From Pelobacter sp. UBA6812 (GTDB lineage Bacteria > Desulfobacterota > Desulfuromonadia > Desulfuromonadales > Syntrophotaleaceae), in the NCBI GenBank assembly GCA_002452265.1, contig DKEW01000015.1, positions 1 through 64,000 on the forward strand: 64,000 nt of DNA, written 5' to 3'. This document shows, piece after piece, positions 62,465 to 64,000 of the stretch (the first letter of the stretch is position 1; the number at the start of each line of letters is the position of its first letter). The notes beneath the pieces are model-generated. The model saw only the letters and a program-made list of their open reading frames with translations. It searched no databases and was not told the origin of the DNA. The position numbers were made by a program, and so were the translations under genes.

Positions 62465-64000
62465 TCAGACCATTTTTTGAAGTTCATGGAGGAAATTAAG
62501 TCCCTCAAGGGGTGAAATAACCGAGATATCAAGATCGGCTAATCTTTGCCGAATCGGATCGGGTGCTGTATCGAATAGCGACATCTGGGGATTAGGGCTA
62601 AGCTTGCCGCCGCCTGCGCGTTGTGCCAACCGCGGCTGTCCCTCCGCCATGAGTTCACCGGATTCGAGATTCGCCAGGATTTCCTTGGCCCGGTCAATCA
62701 CGGCCACGGGTAAACCTGCCAGGCGAGCCACCTGGATACCGTATGAATGACTGGCTGGCCCTTTGACTATTTTTCGAAGAAAGATTATTTGCTCATTCCA
62801 TTCCCGCACGGCAATGTTAAGGTTCTTCACCCGATTGCAGGTCAGAATCAAATCGGTAAGCTCATGATAGTGGGTAGCAAAAAGGGTCTTGGCCGCCACA
62901 TGTCCGTTATCATGCAGATACTCTGCCACCGCCCAGGCGATACTGATCCCGTCAAAAGTCGACGTGCCACGACCGATTTCATCGAGTACGATCAGGCTGC
63001 GAGCCGTGGCGTGATTGAGAATATGCGCCGCTTCGGTCATCTCGACCATAAAGGTCGATTGACCCTGTGCCAGGTTATCGCTGGCCCCGACACGGGTAAA
63101 GATCCGGTCGATCAGCCCGATATGCGCAGAGCGGGCCGGCACCAGGCTTCCCATGTGAGCCATCAAGGTAATCAATGCCACCTGCCGCATAAAAGTCGAT
63201 TTACCGGCCATGTTGGGACCGGTGATAACCATAATCTGATTTTCCGTGCAATCCATCTCCACATCGTTGGGGACGAAATGCTCGCCGAGATTCATGGCCT
63301 CGATAACCGGATGGCGCCCATCGCGGATTTCCAGACGGTCACTGTTATCCATGACCGGACAGACGTAATCCCGGCTATGCGCCACATCCGCCAGGGATAA
63401 GATAACATCAAGCTCCGCCAGGGCGTCAGCCGTCTGCTGCACCCGCGCCCCTTGGCCGGCAACCTGTTCGCGGACCGACTGGAAAAGCTCGAATTCCAAA
63501 TCGAACAAACGATCCTCGGCACCAAGCACCTTTTCTTCGTATTCCTTCAGTTGCGGAGTAAAAAACCGCTCAGCGTTGGCCAGGGTCTGTTTGCGCTGAT
63601 AATCTTCAGGAACCCGTCCCAGATGGGAGCGCGTGACTTCAATATAATAGCCAAACACCTTGTTATATCGGACTTTAAGCGAGCCGATGCCGGTACGTTC
63701 GCGCTCATCGGCTTCGAGACGGGCAATATATGCCTTGCCATTACGTCGGATATCCCTCAGCTCATCAAGCTCTGGATGATACCCGTCGCGCATAAGGCCG
63801 CCTTCGCGCAACACAAATGGCGGATCATCGACGACGGCAGCGGCAACCAGTTCGGCCACATCGATCAACGGATCGATACGGGCGACAAAATCAGCAATCA
63901 GCGGGGTGCTGAGTTCAGAAAGACGCTGCAGGATAAACGGCAGTTGCTCCAGGGATTTACGCAGCGCGACCAGATCCTTGGCATTGGCGTGCCCCATCAC
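62465..64000 (-). CDS. mutS: DNA mismatch repair protein MutS (partial, 5' end off window)
   Basis: The visible frame of 511 codons continues off the right edge; the apparent start there is a window edge, not a real start. It contains part of the lever domain, the clamp region and the ATPase domain with [16 protein letters not shown] (Walker A), [12 protein letters not shown] (Walker B) and [10 protein letters not shown], then the helix-turn-helix and a C-terminal extension ending in HELQKMV. It recognises mismatches with MutL. The N-terminal mismatch-binding domain must lie beyond 64000. The amidase gene follows with only 3 bases between. Confidence 0.97.
   Translation of the reverse strand: MMGHANAKDLVALRKSLEQLPFILQRLSELSTPLIADFVARIDPLIDVAELVAAAVVDDPPFVLREGGLMRDGYHPELDELRDIRRNGKAYIARLEADERERTGIGSLKVRYNKVFGYYIEVTRSHLGRVPEDYQRKQTLANAERFFTPQLKEYEEKVLGAEDRLFDLEFELFQSVREQVAGQGARVQQTADALAELDVILSLADVAHSRDYVCPVMDNSDRLEIRDGRHPVIEAMNLGEHFVPNDVEMDCTENQIMVITGPNMAGKSTFMRQVALITLMAHMGSLVPARSAHIGLIDRIFTRVGASDNLAQGQSTFMVEMTEAAHILNHATARSLIVLDEIGRGTSTFDGISIAWAVAEYLHDNGHVAAKTLFATHYHELTDLILTCNRVKNLNIAVREWNEQIIFLRKIVKGPASHSYGIQVARLAGLPVAVIDRAKEILANLESGELMAEGQPRLAQRAGGGKLSPNPQMSLFDTAPDPIRQRLADLDISVISPLEGLNFLHELQKMV

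Noticed and set aside
62465..64000. Apparent GTG start of mutS at 64000
   Set aside because: The N-terminal mismatch-binding domain is missing, so the frame is cut by the window edge.

Overview
The window looks like a chromosome segment of an anaerobic deltaproteobacterium of the Desulfuromonadales type (Geobacter, Pelobacter/Syntrophotalea or Desulfuromonas relatives). The pointers are two ferredoxin-linked 2-oxoacid oxidoreductases (IorA and a KorDABC-like set), a pyrophosphate-type phosphofructokinase, a YlxR-L7Ae fusion in the nusA-infB operon, a sigma-54 promoter with a cyclic-di-GMP riboswitch, and a large exopolysaccharide locus. The assignment rests on gene content and order only. No tRNA, rRNA, CRISPR array or insertion sequence was seen.

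Layout. 1-1336: 5' part of iorA (minus), with a near-consensus sigma-70 promoter. 1602-5517: phosphate transport and polyphosphate genes (nptA-like, ppx), a YrdC/YciO protein and dut. 5562-17305: the conserved translation/RNA operon, transcribed leftward: rimP, nusA, ylxR-L7Ae, infB, ylxP, rbfA, nrnA, truB, rpsO, pnp and an M16 protease. 17475-23491: RNA methyltransferases (rlmD, trmJ, rsmE), holC and the four-subunit ferredoxin oxidoreductase. 23817-25616: the only plus-strand genes, a small secreted protein and a PPi-type phosphofructokinase, with hairpin terminators at both ends.

25722-49994: exopolysaccharide locus on the minus strand. It encodes two initiating phosphoglycosyltransferases, three GT4 glycosyltransferases, a flippase, two polymerase/ligase-type membrane proteins, a tyrosine autokinase with its PHP phosphatase, an export channel, an outer-membrane barrel, a sugar dehydratase, an aminotransferase, two acyltransferase-like proteins, an ATP-grasp enzyme and a PHP enzyme. 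Together these form a Wzx/Wzy-type assembly line.

50245-54900: two tandem paralogous right-handed beta-helix proteins that keep the acidic cluster and lysine of family-9 polysaccharide lyases. The upstream copy also has three Calx-beta domains and an Ig-like domain. Its 5' leader carries, in order, a sigma-54 promoter, a stem-loop, a cyclic-di-GMP-I (GEMM-I) riboswitch and an intrinsic terminator. A second-messenger-gated lyase beside an exopolysaccharide locus is the most interesting system in the window.

55763-64000: housekeeping genes on the minus strand: mutS (runs off the right edge), an AMIN/amidase_3 cell-wall amidase, glnD, a XerC/D recombinase and an archaeal-type phosphoglycerate mutase, ending at a strong terminator.
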